This document shows positions 45,899 through 58,243 of a stretch of 64,000 nt of DNA, piece by piece. The stretch is from Hyaloscypha bicolor E (lineage: Eukaryota; Ascomycota; Leotiomycetes; Helotiales; Hyaloscyphaceae), in NCBI RefSeq assembly GCF_002865645.1, contig NW_020194691.1, positions 930,001-994,000 on the forward strand. Reading direction: 5' to 3'. Positions within the stretch are counted from its first letter, which is position 1. Every line of letters starts with the position of its first letter. Made by a program: the position numbers and the translations under genes. Below the pieces are notes generated by a model. It did no database searches. It was not told the origin of the DNA and was given only the letters and a program-made list of their open reading frames with translations.

Positions 45899-48800
45899 TT
45901 AACGAAAGAAGGGGAAGCAAGGGCTCGGAAAGGGAGGGGAAGAAAGGGGTAGGTAGGTTTGGCCCGAAAGCCCAGCATGATGCCCGAGGAATCCTTGCCG
46001 ACGTGCGACGGGATAAAAGTAGTTGACGGCCTTGCACGTCAACCCTCCATCGCACGTGAAGCTATTCCCTCTGCCACCCCAATTCCACCAACCAAACCGT
46101 CCACTTACCCCACCACTATTACTATAAAACTGACCTCTTTTCTTCACGACACCGCCAATCTTCTTTGGACATGGCAGTGCGAGGATTAGTTCGGAAGCGC
46201 GCTCGGAAGCGGTGACGATGAGAGCGGAGGGGTTCGTGGATGGCATCCCTGGCCAAATGGAGGCGTCGACGACGAACATGTTGTCCGTGCCGTAGATCTT
46301 GGTGTTGGTGTCGACTACTGCGGTCCCGTCTGGTAGACGCCCGTCGTCGGTGCCGAGTTTGCAGGTGCCCATCCAGTGGTTTGCGCGCCGGGCGCCGACG
46401 TTGGCGTAGGTTAATGGGATCTATTCTAGTCAGCTCTTGTCGAAGAATCGGGGATGGAGGGAAGGGGAGGCAGCGGAGAGAAAGAGAGAGGGAGAGCTCA
46501 TTTACGGATTTCAAGTAATCGGCGCCTGAGACGCCTGGTGGTGGGAGGTTCCAGGTGATGTTCGGGATGGTCTTCAACGCGTTGACCATATTGTCGATAG
46601 CCCATCCGACCGCTGTCAGATCGTTGGGGTCGCCGTATGGAAGTGTGTTGACTACCATGTTCAACGACTTGCCGATGGTGGTGCGGCCACGGGAGACAGA
46701 GCCACGTCCTAGGTAGAGGGAGAGGGTCATGGAGTTGCCGTTTGGTACACCGTTGGAGCCTTCGACGCGGGAAGTCCATTGCATTTGTCTGTCGATTCCG
46801 TCGGGGCCTTTGATCACTTCCCACATCATGGGCCCGATGTTGGGTGCGGCTTGAGCGAAAGGACCAGTTCGGTTCTTCAGGTAGCTTACCTTGTCGGCCT
46901 CAATTGGGGTGTCCCATGCTGCTGGCCAGTCGTAGTAGGATATGTTGGGATGTGAGATGACGCAGTCGGTGTTAAGATGGTCAGCGAGATTGTAGCCGAC
47001 GGGCAGATTGATCCAGTCGGTGGATTTGATGAAGGTTGGGCCATCGGGGCTTTGTTGAACTTGCTGGAGCATGTCATCTGGACCGATGCCACTTCTGAAC
47101 AGGATCTTTGGAGTGCCAAAGGTACCGGCGGCCAGGATGACTCGGCCTGTAGTGTTGGTCAACTTCACCGTACCAACATGTCCTCCATCGTTGGTTGCAA
47201 TGACATCGAGACTCGTTGCATGACCACCGATGCGGTTGATTCTCTCAACACTGGTATTTAGCCAGAGGTGGAAGTTGTTTCTGCCGTTAGCGGAGACCAG
47301 GTATGTTGCCATTGGGCCTCCACGTTCACCGTTGATGTACATGTACTCAGTATGCGCATATGTCTTGTCCTTTTTGCAAGGAACATCGTTAGCTGTGACG
47401 CTGGTCCAATTGGCAGCGGCGAGTCCCTGTCTGACGATGTCGAAGCCAGATTGGATGTAAAGCTTTCCATCCATGGAGGGATGATCAGTTCCTGGGATTC
47501 TCGAGAAGACTCGCTCGGTAGCAAACTGCATATCTTCGGATTTCCATCCATCTGGAAAATTGTAGTCCCAGTCAGGAGGGTTGGGCTGGTCAGAAGTTAG
47601 TTGAATACTAGAATTTCAGGGCTTAAACCTCGCCTTCCACCAAAGACCTGCATTGACAGCAGTTCCTCCTCCTAGAATGCATCCCGCCATCTGGTCCAAG
47701 TCGGTGCAAGCAACACCTGGGGATCCTCCATTCCAGATTCTATTACATTCTCCAGGAATGTCGAACCACGTCAGGTTGTAACCATCCAACCATCCACTTT
47801 CAGGTCGATAGGCTATTAATGATGTTAGTTTCCGTCCGAAGAGATCTGACATTAAACCCACTTCCGCCCCATCTAGCTGAGGAGGCAACTCCCTTCTCAA
47901 TAAGCAGGACGCTGTGGCCCGCAGCAGAGAGCCTATCTGCCATTGGAATTCCAGCAGCTCCACCACCAACGACAACATAATCATAGCTAGTCGCAGCTGG
48001 GACTGGGACAGCTTTGAATGTGGTGGGGGTAGCCGAAGCGGTGGTAGTGGGAGCGGCGACTGTGGTTGGAGCACCGGTAGCGGTAGGATTGCCAGTAGGG
48101 GCAGCTGCCGATGAGGTTGGAACTGTAGAGGACAGTCCTACCCACTTCGCGTATGCAGCATTCGCGGCTTTGGAGACTATGATCTGGAATTCGCCCATTC
48201 CATTGTTGTGCTGGCCAATACTGGAGTCAGGGTTGGTCTTGTCAGCAGGGGAGACAGAGGACTGAGCCCAGCCCCACTCGAAGGTTGCTTGACTTGTTGA
48301 CGTGTTGAAGCTTGGTTGAGTTGGATCATCAAAGATGAGACAGTTCTCACATCGATAGATGAGTGTGTAGCTGGTTGCGTTGACCTTCGAGTAGATTGGT
48401 GTAATTTTAGCACTTCCTTTATAATCCACTGGCGCCTGGTATGATCTTGAAAACATTGTCAGATGAGTCATTGATAGATCTGCCATGGAAAACCTACACT
48501 GAGTATCTGAGGGAACTTGCGATTGTGTTTCCAACTCCCGTCGGCCAAGCTAAGAGCATCAGGTGGTTGGGCATGCCCGCACCCGTGTTGTCACCGTGAA
48601 CGAGGCCGGACCATCCTGTCCCATTGATCAGGGAGCCAATCTAAAATATTCTCAGCTGCGTTTTCTTCGCCTCAAAACTCAGTAGATACATACAATGAGA
48701 CCGATGTACTCGTACGAATCGACAGTCGCAGCATTACCTGGCAAGGCCATACCAAATGTGAACCCTCCTAGGGTGGTGGTCGTAAAACTGCCGGTGGATG

Positions 48801-48997
48801 CCCCATCGGCCTCCATGCTGGTATAGAAAGAGATTCCGGTAGTCGGCTCGGTGTACATGCCGTGAGTCGCATAATCCTGCGCCAAAACTGCATTCCCAAC
48901 TGCTCATTGGTCAGTATTGGCAAATTGAGAATGAGTGCCATGACTTACAAAACGAGGCAACGCCCAGAGCGCTGCTCAAAATAATATTCGACTTCAT
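45899..48997 (-). CDS. cdh: Cellobiose dehydrogenase (haem domain-GMC flavin domain)
   Basis: Seven exons (48949-48997, 48694-48899, 48498-48640, 47862-48445, 47634-47812, 46506-47585, 45899-46420) give 920 residues. A signal peptide (MKSNIILSSALGVASF, cleavage near VLA-QD) leads to a b-type cytochrome domain. Candidate haem ligands are Met67 (FGMALP) and His212 (IGQHNN), and the CENC pair probably forms a disulfide. A Thr/Ala/Pro linker (about 235-285) follows, then a GMC oxidoreductase domain with the FAD motif VVVGGGAAG and the active-site pair His762 (NHWMGT) and Asn810 (TNPSALI). The enzyme oxidises cellobiose outside the cell and passes electrons to lytic polysaccharide monooxygenases. 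Intron 5 starts with GC (47633), the only way to join WWK to PNPPDWDYNFP. The tail (about 858-884) looks like a CBM1 that has lost cysteines, as in ascomycete class II enzymes. Confidence 0.93.
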
Positions 48998-50342
48998 CTT
49001 GACAGCGAACTGCGCTAGCAGATGAGATCCAGATAAACGCAAGCCTCGACAAAATTTCTGTTAAGGCGGATGGTTCATGACCTTATATTTGCCACTCTGC
49101 AAGAACCAGCGGCCTGGTGATTTCGTGTACCCCGCCATTGGAAGGAGGATATAGAATTCTCCCAAGAAGAAACAGTAAGGAACCAATGTGGGGAACAGAG
49201 CAAAGTGCATTCTACTAGGTCAGGGACTGGGGTCGATGAACTTTTGGAGAAAAGAAATTACCCGTTTGGTTTTAAGCGATCCGAATGAGTGTGTTGCGGC
49301 CAGCCTTCCCGCCGATATGAAGCGTGACGGTAGATGTACGTGAACAGATAATATATGTGGAAACAATCTCTGCGGCAAAGAGTCTCCGCATTTCGCGAAA
49401 TTGTTTTCCGAAGGCTGAACCTGGGCGATATCCAGGGCCTGAATGGAACGAACATGAGGCATTGTAACATCGCGTACAATCAATTCGGAACCAAACAAAG
49501 CACGGGGGTCCGGGGTCGTCTCACTCGAGTTCAATTGCCTGCAATGGGATACATGGGGTATACATGAAGGAATACGGCGCAGCTCTGCGGATGAAAGAAA
49601 AGATCCGTCATCCAGGACAGGAGGTACTGTCAAGTCACTCGGAACGAGGAAACTTTCCCTATAATGCCGTGAAGATTGAACGTAAGCAATGTCCACGCCA
49701 AAGGATATCGAGGAGCTTTCGATGGTGGGTCCGAAGTGTGTTTTGTTACGCTGTCCGGATCCACCAATCATTGCAATATCATACCACGCTCAATTGAATC
49801 CGTAGAGATTTGTAACTCTCCAGTGGAATTTCCAAAGCAGGAAGTATATATGAGAAACGGTAATTGAAAGAATGGTCGCTTTGGGGGTCCACGCTAATGT
49901 TGATCCTGCCGCATGGAGGTTCACGCGTGCCTCCCAGTGTTGCGAGATTACAGTACATCTGAGTGACTTTGCTAAAACATATAACCTTAGATCCAGAAAG
50001 ACAGATAAGATAGGACGTAAGGACAACGGGACGGAAATATCATCGGGCATCGGTCCCCGCTGCTGTTGCTATCGAAGGCGAAAGATCAGATGAAAGGAGA
50101 CAGCTCTCAGTCCAGACTTCACGACTGCCGTGTTTTTCCGAGATGCACGTGATGGCACCCTCTCTCGGCTCCTCGGTCGGCAGAAAATGGGCCGGAGCTT
50201 GTCAGCAACAAGAACACCGCTGTGATTGGCTCAATTGCTAGAGCATTTTGGTGGACGACATCAACTATTTCACACCTCACGATTTTGGATTGCCTCCGCG
50301 CAGTATCAACTCTTCGTCTTTCTTCATTTCACCTCCGTCAAG
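48998..50342. promoter_or_regulatory. Divergent promoter region between cdh and SDH1
   Basis: 1.3 kb between the leftward cellobiose dehydrogenase and rightward SDH1 starts. A CCAAT box lies near SDH1 (listed separately). Frames of up to 183 codons (minus strand, 49220-49771) lack coding character. Confidence 0.5.
50224..50231 (-). promoter_or_regulatory. CCAAT box upstream of SDH1
   Basis: GATTGGCT, the complement of AGCCAATC, lies about 110 bp before the SDH1 start codon. CCAAT boxes in fungi bind the Hap2/3/5 complex, which is known to control respiratory genes including succinate dehydrogenase. Use of this particular box is inferred. Confidence 0.4.
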
Positions 50343-52428
50343 ATGTACAAGCTTAAATCTGTACATCGGGGCTCGTCCCCAATGCTGTCAAAAGCATTGA
50401 GGAGGACTTACATTACACACCACGCGCCCCTCCGGGCCAAAGAAGCCTCACTATTCGCGAGCACAAAGTACCCAGTGATTGTAGGTACAATGGACAATGG
50501 AGCCAGGCAATCTTTCTGACCTTCTTTGCAGGATCACGAGTACGATGCCATTGTCGTCGGAGCTGGCGGATCGGGTCTGCGGGCAGCTTTTGGTCTTGCC
50601 GAGGCTGGTTTCAACACTGCCTGCATATCCAAGCTCTTCCCAACTCGAAGTCACACGGTAGCGGCCCAGGGGGGAATCAATGCTGCTCTGGGAAACATGC
50701 ACAAGGACGATTGGAGGTGGCACATGTACGATACGGTCAAGGGTTCGGATTGGCTTGGAGACCAGGATGCAATCCATTACATGACCAGAGAGGCGCCTCA
50801 ATCGGTCATTGAGCTGGAGAACTACGGCTGTCCCTTCTCGAGAACCGACGACGGCAAGATGTAAGATTCTCGAACTGGTTTGGGGATCATGCTAACATTT
50901 ACATCAGTTATCAACGTGCTTTCGGAGGCCAATCGCAGGATTTTGGCAAAGGTGGACAAGCCTATCGATGCTGTGCTGCAGCTGACCGAACCGGACACGC
51001 CCTTCTGCACACACTTTACGGCCAATCTCTTCGACACAACACAAACTACTTCATTGAATACTTTGCCCTCGATTTGCTTATGGAAGACGGCGAATGCAAG
51101 GGCGTTCTTGCCTACAATCAAGAAGATGGTACTCTACATCGATTCCGAGCACACAACACAGTCTTGGCTACCGGCGGTTACGGACGTGCATATTTCAGTT
51201 GTACATCCGCACACACTTGCACAGGTGACGGAATGGCTATGGTTGCTCGTGCGGGTCTTCCCAACCAGGATCTTGAATTCGTCCAATTCCACCCAACTGG
51301 TATCTATGGAGCTGGCTGCTTGATTACCGAGGGTGCTCGTGGTGAGGGTGGATATCTCCTGAATTCTGAGGGCGAACGGTTTATGGAAAGATACGCACCA
51401 ACTGCCAAGGATCTGGCCAGTCGTGACGTTGTCTCCCGATCAATGACCATGGAAATCCGTGAAGGACGCGGTGTTGGACCAGATAAGGACCACATCTACC
51501 TTCAGCTCAGCCATTTGCCAGCCGAGGTTCTCCACGAGCGTCTCCCTGGTATCTCTGAGACCGCCTCTATCTTCTCCGGTGTCGATGTTCGAAAGCAACC
51601 GATTCCCGTCTTGCCAACTGTCCACTACAACATGGGTGGTATCCCAACGAAATACACCGGTGAAGTTCTTACAGTTGACAGCGAGGGCAAGGATAAGGTT
51701 GTTCCAGGTCTCTTCGCATGCGGTGAGGCTGCTTGTGTTTCCGTCCACGGTGCCAACCGTCTCGGAGCCAACTCTCTCCTGGATCTAATAGTCTTCGGCC
51801 GTGCCGTCTCCCACACTGTCCGTGACAACTTCGAGCCTGGCATGCCTCACAAGGAGATCAGTGCCGACGCAGGAGCCGATTCCATCAGCGTCCTCGACCA
51901 GATCCGAACAGCCGACGGACCTAAGAGCACGCATGACATCCGGCTCGCTATGCAAAAGACTATGCAGACAGACGTCAGCGTGTTCCGAACACAAGAGTCA
52001 CTGGATGAGGGCGTTCGGAAAATCAAAGAGGTCGACCAAACATTCAAGGATGTGGGGACCAAGGACCGAAGCATGATCTGGAACTCAGATTTGGTTGAGA
52101 CTCTGGAGTTACGGAACTTGTTGACTTGCGCGTAAGTAGCGAATATCCCTCCGTAATTTTTTGGGGTTTTTTTATTTTTTATTTTTGAAGCAGTGGCTAA
52201 TGAATCAGTGTCCAAACGGCCGAAGCAGCAGCAGCGAGAAAGGAATCCCGAGGTGCTCACGCCCGAGAAGACTTCCCCGACCGAGACGACAAGAACTGGA
52301 TGAAGCACAGCCTGACGTTCCAGAAGCAGCCACATGGCAAGGTGGACCTCTCCTACAGAGCTGTAGTCGGCCACACGCTGGATGAGAATGAGTGCAAGGC
52401 TGTCCCTCCCTTCAAGCGTGTCTACTAA
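50343..52428 (+). CDS. SDH1: Succinate dehydrogenase flavoprotein subunit, mitochondrial
   Basis: Four exons (50343-50480, 50532-50860, 50908-52131, 52209-52428) give 636 residues. A basic, hydroxylated N-terminus ([20 protein letters not shown]) fits a mitochondrial presequence. Conserved motifs include the FAD dinucleotide fold [23 protein letters not shown] with His87 for covalent [50 protein letters not shown], and the C-terminal [17 protein letters not shown] segment ([15 protein letters not shown]). The protein oxidises succinate to fumarate in complex II, linking the citric acid cycle to the respiratory chain. Length is normal and all catalytic motifs are intact. Intron 1 separates the presequence from the mature protein, as in other filamentous fungi. 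Confidence 0.98.
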
Positions 52429-53119
52429 AAAGAAAGGAGGTATTTCCTTGGTTGGCTGGGGCGGGCGAGCCTGGGTAAGGCGAAGTTGAAAGAAAGTTGA
52501 GTAGGTGTGGAGACACGGGCGAGAGAGAGATGGGATGTGGGGCGGGTTTTGGCCCTGTAGCATAGCTGCGTTAGTTGGTACTTGGGGAGCAAAGCATGCA
52601 TTTGTGTTTAGTACGAATACGATATTTGCAAAGAAGTATTTGTCTGTCCATCATAATTTTTGCAAAGCCAGACACGAGAACATTGCCTCCGTATCGAGAA
52701 AACACATGCCATCTCCTACGCTTAGGTGAAGCCTCGAACCTCGGCTTGGTATAGCGGTATAATATAAAAGAGAAGGTGGGAAATTTTTTAATAAACTTAA
52801 AAAATGAGGAAAAAGGGTTGAATGGTGACGGAATCAAGAAAGAAAGCCCATGCCATTTTTCATACTGTAAGGTGGCGTATCTCGCGAGTCTAGCTTTAAC
52901 ATGACATGCTACCGTGTATCACGATAGCATCGTATGCATCATCTATACAACCAGAATCCCGACCTCCCTCCGCCTAGCCCAAGATGCCGTTAATTCCACA
53001 AGGATATCCCACTCTATCATGGCAGCCTTCCCTGAGAATCTCCCATAAATTCCCATCACCCCGATTGCTCGTCCTCCGTGTACTCCTCGTTTCTATCGAG
53101 TGCGGCCTCGCCCTTTGGC
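52429..53119. other. Intergenic region between convergent genes
   Basis: Contains the SDH1 3' UTR and the 3' UTR of the PX-domain gene. There are A/T-rich runs near 52,760-52,800 and nothing else of note. Confidence 0.6.
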
Positions 53120-56100
53120 CTACTCAGCAAGCACCATCCTCAGCATACTCAAGAAGCTCTCCATCAACTTATCTACTTCGGTAACAACCGGCTTAACCGG
53201 CTCGCCCGCCGTCCGTCTGAGATGGTCCTGCTTCTTGGCTCTCCGCTTCCTCTCCGCGTCAATAGGATCCAACTCGTCGTCCTCTTCCTCCTCATCACTG
53301 CTCGCCTCCTCGTCATCCGCATACCCGATATCCTGCAGATCCATTTCATTCAAGCCGAAATCGGAGCTCTTGAAGGTAATGCCTCCTGGTACACTCTCGA
53401 TGTTGAGACCCAGGCCATCTCCTGTACCTTCCGCCGCCATTTTCTGGCGAGTTTTGTCCTGATGCCACTTCTTCCTCGCTTCCTGCCATGCGATCAAGGA
53501 ATCGATTTCAGCAACAGCCTTTGCCTTGTCGAGTTGACCTACTGACACGGCGCCGGAGAATAGTGCGTTCATGTCCAGCTTCCCAGCTTTCGGACCCTTG
53601 CGCAAGAATTCGAGGATCCCCTCTATCCAGCCCATGAGTTGCGTGAAAAGCCCGTTGTCGTGCGTGTGCACCTCGTGGACGAACTTGTAGAAGTTGTGTT
53701 CGTGGCGCTGGCACAGGTCGATGAAGGCTTGCACCGTCTGGTTCGGGTCGGCGGAGACGTCTTGCTCGCGGCATTTGTCGACGACCTGTCCCAATCATTA
53801 GTAGAGATTTGGGGGAAGAAGGGGAAATGTACTTGAATCATGTCGTCGATGAATACTGCGAAGTCTGTGACGCTGTTGTAGACGTTTGCTGACTTGTAGA
53901 CACGTATAAGTGGCTCGTAAAAGATGGTGAATAGGTCTCGAAGTAAGTGCAGCGTGACGGGCTCCTCAATCATACTCAACATCATGGCCTTATCTCGCTG
54001 CCTAGTATACAGCTTCAACAGCTGCTTCAAGTACGAGAACAGCTGGGCTCCCTGCTTCATCTCCTCATCTACATTCTCGACCGCACTGTTCCAGGCTACA
54101 TAAGCGTTGAAGATCTTGCCAATCTGCTCCGAGTTCAGAGGGGGGTGGATCTCTTCTGTTCTGAGGATTGCAACAATCAAGTCGATATCATCGTCAGATG
54201 CCTCTTGTCGAACGGTATTTTTGATTGCTTCCGAAGCATCTGTGAATTGCTTGATCTTGTCGCAAAATACTGGATCTCCAATCTTCTCGTAAAGAGCATC
54301 GATTGACTTCTGAAAACTCCGGATTCCATCGTTGAGAGTGAGAGAGAAAATCCTCTGCATGAGTGATCTCGCCCCAAATGGTTGAGCAAGGAAAATATCA
54401 AGGATGCTGGACATGACCGCTGCTGGGTTCGCAATTCGGATGGCGTTCTTGATGATGGTATATGGAATCATGGAGTGGATCTTCTTGGCTTGAGCAAAGA
54501 GTTCTGGTGAGTTGTCTTCCGCTAGGAATAGATGATAGATTGTTGCTGCCACTTCGATTCGTAGCCATTCAGCGAATTTCTGATATTGTATGCTGAGATC
54601 CTGGATGGTTTGCTTTTCCTTGATTTCCTTGAAGAGCATGGTAAGTCCGTTCTTTTCAACGATGTCTCGACGGAATCTGTGAGTGGTTAGTACAAGATCT
54701 CAGGTAACTCAAACGCAAGCCTACTGTTCCATATACACATCAAGCTCCGCAGCTCTCTTTCTCGCAACTTCATAAAACCTCTTCTGCTCCTCGACTCTCT
54801 TCTGATCCATCGCCTTTCGTCGAGCAATATCTTCCACATCTGCGTCAGTCGGTTGGATGGGCGACTGAGTCAAGAAGTCCTGCATTGCTCTGGTTTGTGC
54901 AATTTGAGGATTTGCCAGCAGGTTGCGAAGGAAGGCTCTCAGGGAAATTCTCTGGTTCTCGCGCCATAGGATAATGGGCTTTCTGTTGTCAGCTAAGTTC
55001 CAATCTGTAGATAACTGCGTGCTTTCTCACCTCATCTGAAGGCGCAGGTGTAGGCGCAGGTGATGGGTTAAGATTTTGTCGTGAATCGATGGAGGAGCGA
55101 GGAGAAGCTCTCCCACCGAAGGAATTTGACGAAGGGCTTCTCCGGTGATCTGTGGAGGGGTTAGGATAGCTTGCAAGTCGGGAAATTGAGCGATTTACCT
55201 CTGACTGATAGATTGTTTATCGACGTGTTGACTGGAGGTGCTATCCCCATGGTCGAGACAGACGATACCGACGATGCATCCGAATCACTCCCTCTCCGTA
55301 CCGCACTTAAGAGATTTGAAGTCGTTGAACTCTGCTTGTTCTTCTTCGGCATAGGAGGGAGAACTTTCCCTGGTAACTCCGTGCGTAACTTCTTGTGAAG
55401 CCTGCTAAAATCGCCATATCGTCTCCCAACGAAGAATTCGAGCTCCCCCCTTCGCTTCACCCGGAGGATGAATTCCTACACCACAATGTCAGTATATCCC
55501 CAGCCATCCATTTCCAATAGCAGACGAACCGCATGCTTATGGTATCTAATATTCCTCTTCACATTCGTCGTCCTCACACCCGCAACATTAACATCCCAAC
55601 CATTCGAATAATACCCCTCGGGCAACGTCTGCAAAACTCCGTGATCAATGGCCCCCGCATCTACAACCTCGAGCTCAGAGAACCGAATCCTCTCTTCATA
55701 CCCCGACGCAGTAGGGATCCCCGAAACCATCATCAGCTCCACCAACTTCTGGCATTTTATCGACAGCTTCCTCCGCTTCGTCTCCTCGAGTCGATCTTCC
55801 GAAGACGAGATATGTTTTTCCGCGAAGGATTGTAGGAACTATTCCCCAAATCAGCAACAATTCTCCATCTAACACCAGGAAAGGTAGACTCACAACTTGC
55901 AATTTATCCTGCCAAAACTCCTCCTCCTTCGCCTTATCTAGAAACGGGAATTCCCTGACATGATGCACGAAGATGTACCGTAGGATCGGTAGGTCTGAGT
56001 CCAGGGGGCTGACTTCACCAAAGTCGGATTTGAAGGGGGCGCCGAACCGCTGGAGTGCCGTTGGGGAGTTGAGCTCCGTGATCTCGAACTTGACTTGTTG

Positions 56101-56271
56101 GGCGATCAGCTCGCGCTTCAGGTCTGTTGTCTCATCAGTAATGCCACTCTCTAAACTGGTTTGAGGGTCAGGGAAGGATCTACAGTGCTCCTGCTTGCCC
56201 GTAAGCACCTGGCCATGCGTTTCCTTTCCGGGGGGGTTCCCAGCTACCGCAGAGCCGTTTGGCTGTGCCAT
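53120..56271 (-). CDS. PX-domain protein with PX-associated domains (Lec1/YPR097W family)
   Basis: Seven exons (55894-56271, 55530-55838, 55199-55475, 55031-55149, 54725-54978, 53833-54676, 53120-53785) give 948 residues. An N-terminal PX-associated region (about 45-190, for example LPILRYIFVHHVREFPFL) precedes a PX phosphoinositide-binding domain. The PX part starts EFILRVKRRGELEFFVGRRY at residue 230 and includes GDFSRLHKKLRTELP. A Ser/Pro-rich insert follows, then the large helical DUF3818-type domain (RISLRAFLRNLLANP, FAEWLRIEVAATIYHLFLAE, TDFAVFIDDMIQ). It ends in an acidic-to-basic tail. Yeast YPR097W (Lec1), with the same layout, has been tied to lipid homeostasis. The protein probably acts at membranes carrying phosphoinositides. 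The acceptor before PIILWRE was chosen by frame. Confidence 0.9.
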
Positions 56272-57162
56272 CTTGTCTGCTTGTTATGGTCTTCGGATTC
56301 TGGGTTGTTTGGAGGAGGGAGAGGAGCTTCTTAAAGCAATAGAGGAGCCGAGATGCTGCTGACACAGTGATTTCCCGCGTTTGCAGGGCGGTATTTTGTG
56401 GCTTGTAACTGTTTGGAATCGAGCTGCGCAATATTGCGCCTTTAGCGGGGTACAGTCTTACTGTATGTGAATCCTCCACTGTAACAGAGGCGGGTGTGAC
56501 GCGGTAAAGAGTGGACGGGAATGTCGATGGGGGGGAGAATCGGAAGAAGGAAGAAAGGAATATTTATTCGTATGGGCACAGAGATGCAGCAATTATTTTC
56601 AAATGCTCGCAAGATATAGGTTGGGCAAGGTAGTCTCAGGATGCGAGGATGCATGTGCCTTGTGGTGATTGGAACAGGGATGTGTGTGGGCTGTGGCTTG
56701 AGCGTCCTCGTCATCGGCTGCGAAAGACCCGCCTTGTGCTATTGTTGGAGATAACTTTGGAACAACCTCTTGCAACCCAACCCCCAAAAGTGGCGCACTG
56801 GATTTGGCTACTCAGGATGGATGCTCAACTGCTGTACATGGAGATTCCGCCCCTTTGAAGGAACTGTTCATCCTTTCCCAAAAGATTCCGTCTTTGAAAT
56901 CATACGACCCCGCCAAGTCCAGTCCATATCCTTCCCTAGCGCCCAGGTCTCACAAGCCAGCTGACCGAGTATCTCGCCCTATGTCTCCACAATTACTGTT
57001 TTTTGGCCGACTTGGAACTTGACGGTATCCAAAAATTCAAGCTCGTCAAGGCAACAGCCCTGGATCTTTTTTATCTGCTCTCCCTCTCTCTCTTGGCATC
57101 CACAGGCAATGTTCTTGGAGTCTTGGAACATTGCTGGTACCCGTAAACCATATTCCCATAAA
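56272..57162. other. Intergenic region
   Basis: About 890 bp between the start of the PX-domain gene and the stop of the coiled-coil gene. It holds the PX gene promoter and the neighbour's 3' UTR. No gene or repeat was recognised. Confidence 0.55.
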
Positions 57163-58243
57163 TCATAACTCATCAAAGATTCTGAGCCTTGGATCTTCCC
57201 CCAGTGGTTCCTGACTGTGATTCCTCAGCTCATCCAACTTATCCTCCGTCTTCCTCTTCAAAGACCAAGTCTCATTCTCCAACCCCTTCATACCCGGCAT
57301 TTTCCCCAGCAATCCACTGGTATTCATGCCCTTAAAGGGACTCGCACCTTGTGTCTTCGCCGGTGTATAGTTCTGGAAAATCATCATCCCAACAAAGATA
57401 AACAGAAATACAAAGATAACAGTCCACATTATACGTAACCTCTTCCTCGTTTTGTCCTTCCACTCTTTCTCCGCGAGTTCCCAGCACGTCACACGGTTCT
57501 GAACAATATCTACCCGGATTCCAAGTGTCTTGATTCTTTGTCTGCCGGCTTGAACTCGCGACGCCAAGGCTTCAATTCGCCCTTGCTGGTCGTCGAAGCC
57601 TGAGAATTGAGCCAGTTGTGTGTTGATGTCAACCACCACCTCCTCTGACTCGACTTTGAAATCGTCATTTAGTTCCCGGGTCATAGTCGCAAGTTCTTTC
57701 AAAGAGTCAATTATGTTCTGTAGGGTGCTCAGCTTCTCGAGGACGGAGTAGTAGGTATTGTCCAGGCGACGAGTCGTGTTGTTCGACAGGGTGTTGAGAT
57801 CGAGTAAAGCATTCTGCAATTCGCTGTGAACCCGCCCGTTAGCGACCAATTCCCTTGAAGTGAGGTTGTGAGAAGTATGTGGCTTACGCAGCCCTCAAAA
57901 CACCCTTCTCCCTCTCCTCCCTAACCTCGCCCTCCTTAACAGCCCTCTTCTCCCTCCCATTCCCCTCCGGAATATCCACCCCAAGAATACTTCCCCGTCG
58001 ACTCACATCCCGACTCTGACTTGGAGTGAAGCCTTCACTCCGACTACTCGTTCCCTCAGAGGAGCCTAAAGCCGCTTGACTGTGGTGTGCAGATTGACTC
58101 TCCTCTTTTCGACGATGATGGAGATGTGGGTGGTGATGCTTGTGGTGGACTTCTGAGATAGAGCGAGTTGTGAGGTGTTTGGGACGAGTTGGTGAGGTCG
58201 CATTGGAGGGCTTGGATGAGGGTTCTTGAAAAGGATTGGACAT
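57163..58243 (-). CDS. Single-span coiled-coil membrane protein, unknown function
   Basis: Two exons, 57888-58243 and 57163-57853 (intron GTAAGC...TTCAAG), give 348 residues from the MSNPFQ start. An in-frame ATG nine codons upstream is possible. The first 110 residues are disordered and contain a His-rich run (HHKHHHPHLHHRRKE). A long helical, coiled-coil-like part follows (about 125-240: LDNTYYSVLEKLSTLQNIID, INTQLAQF, IEALASRVQAG). One transmembrane segment near 268-288 (IMWTVIFVFLFIFVGMMIF) is preceded by basic residues KTRKRLR. The layout recalls tail-anchored or SNARE-like proteins, but no SNARE motif with the central Gln/Arg is clear. I do not recognise the family; it looks conserved in filamentous fungi. 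Confidence 0.83.

Noticed and set aside
49220..49771. 183-codon minus-strand frame in the cdh/SDH1 promoter region
   Set aside because: Non-ATG start, no domain or coding-like pattern, and no splice partner.
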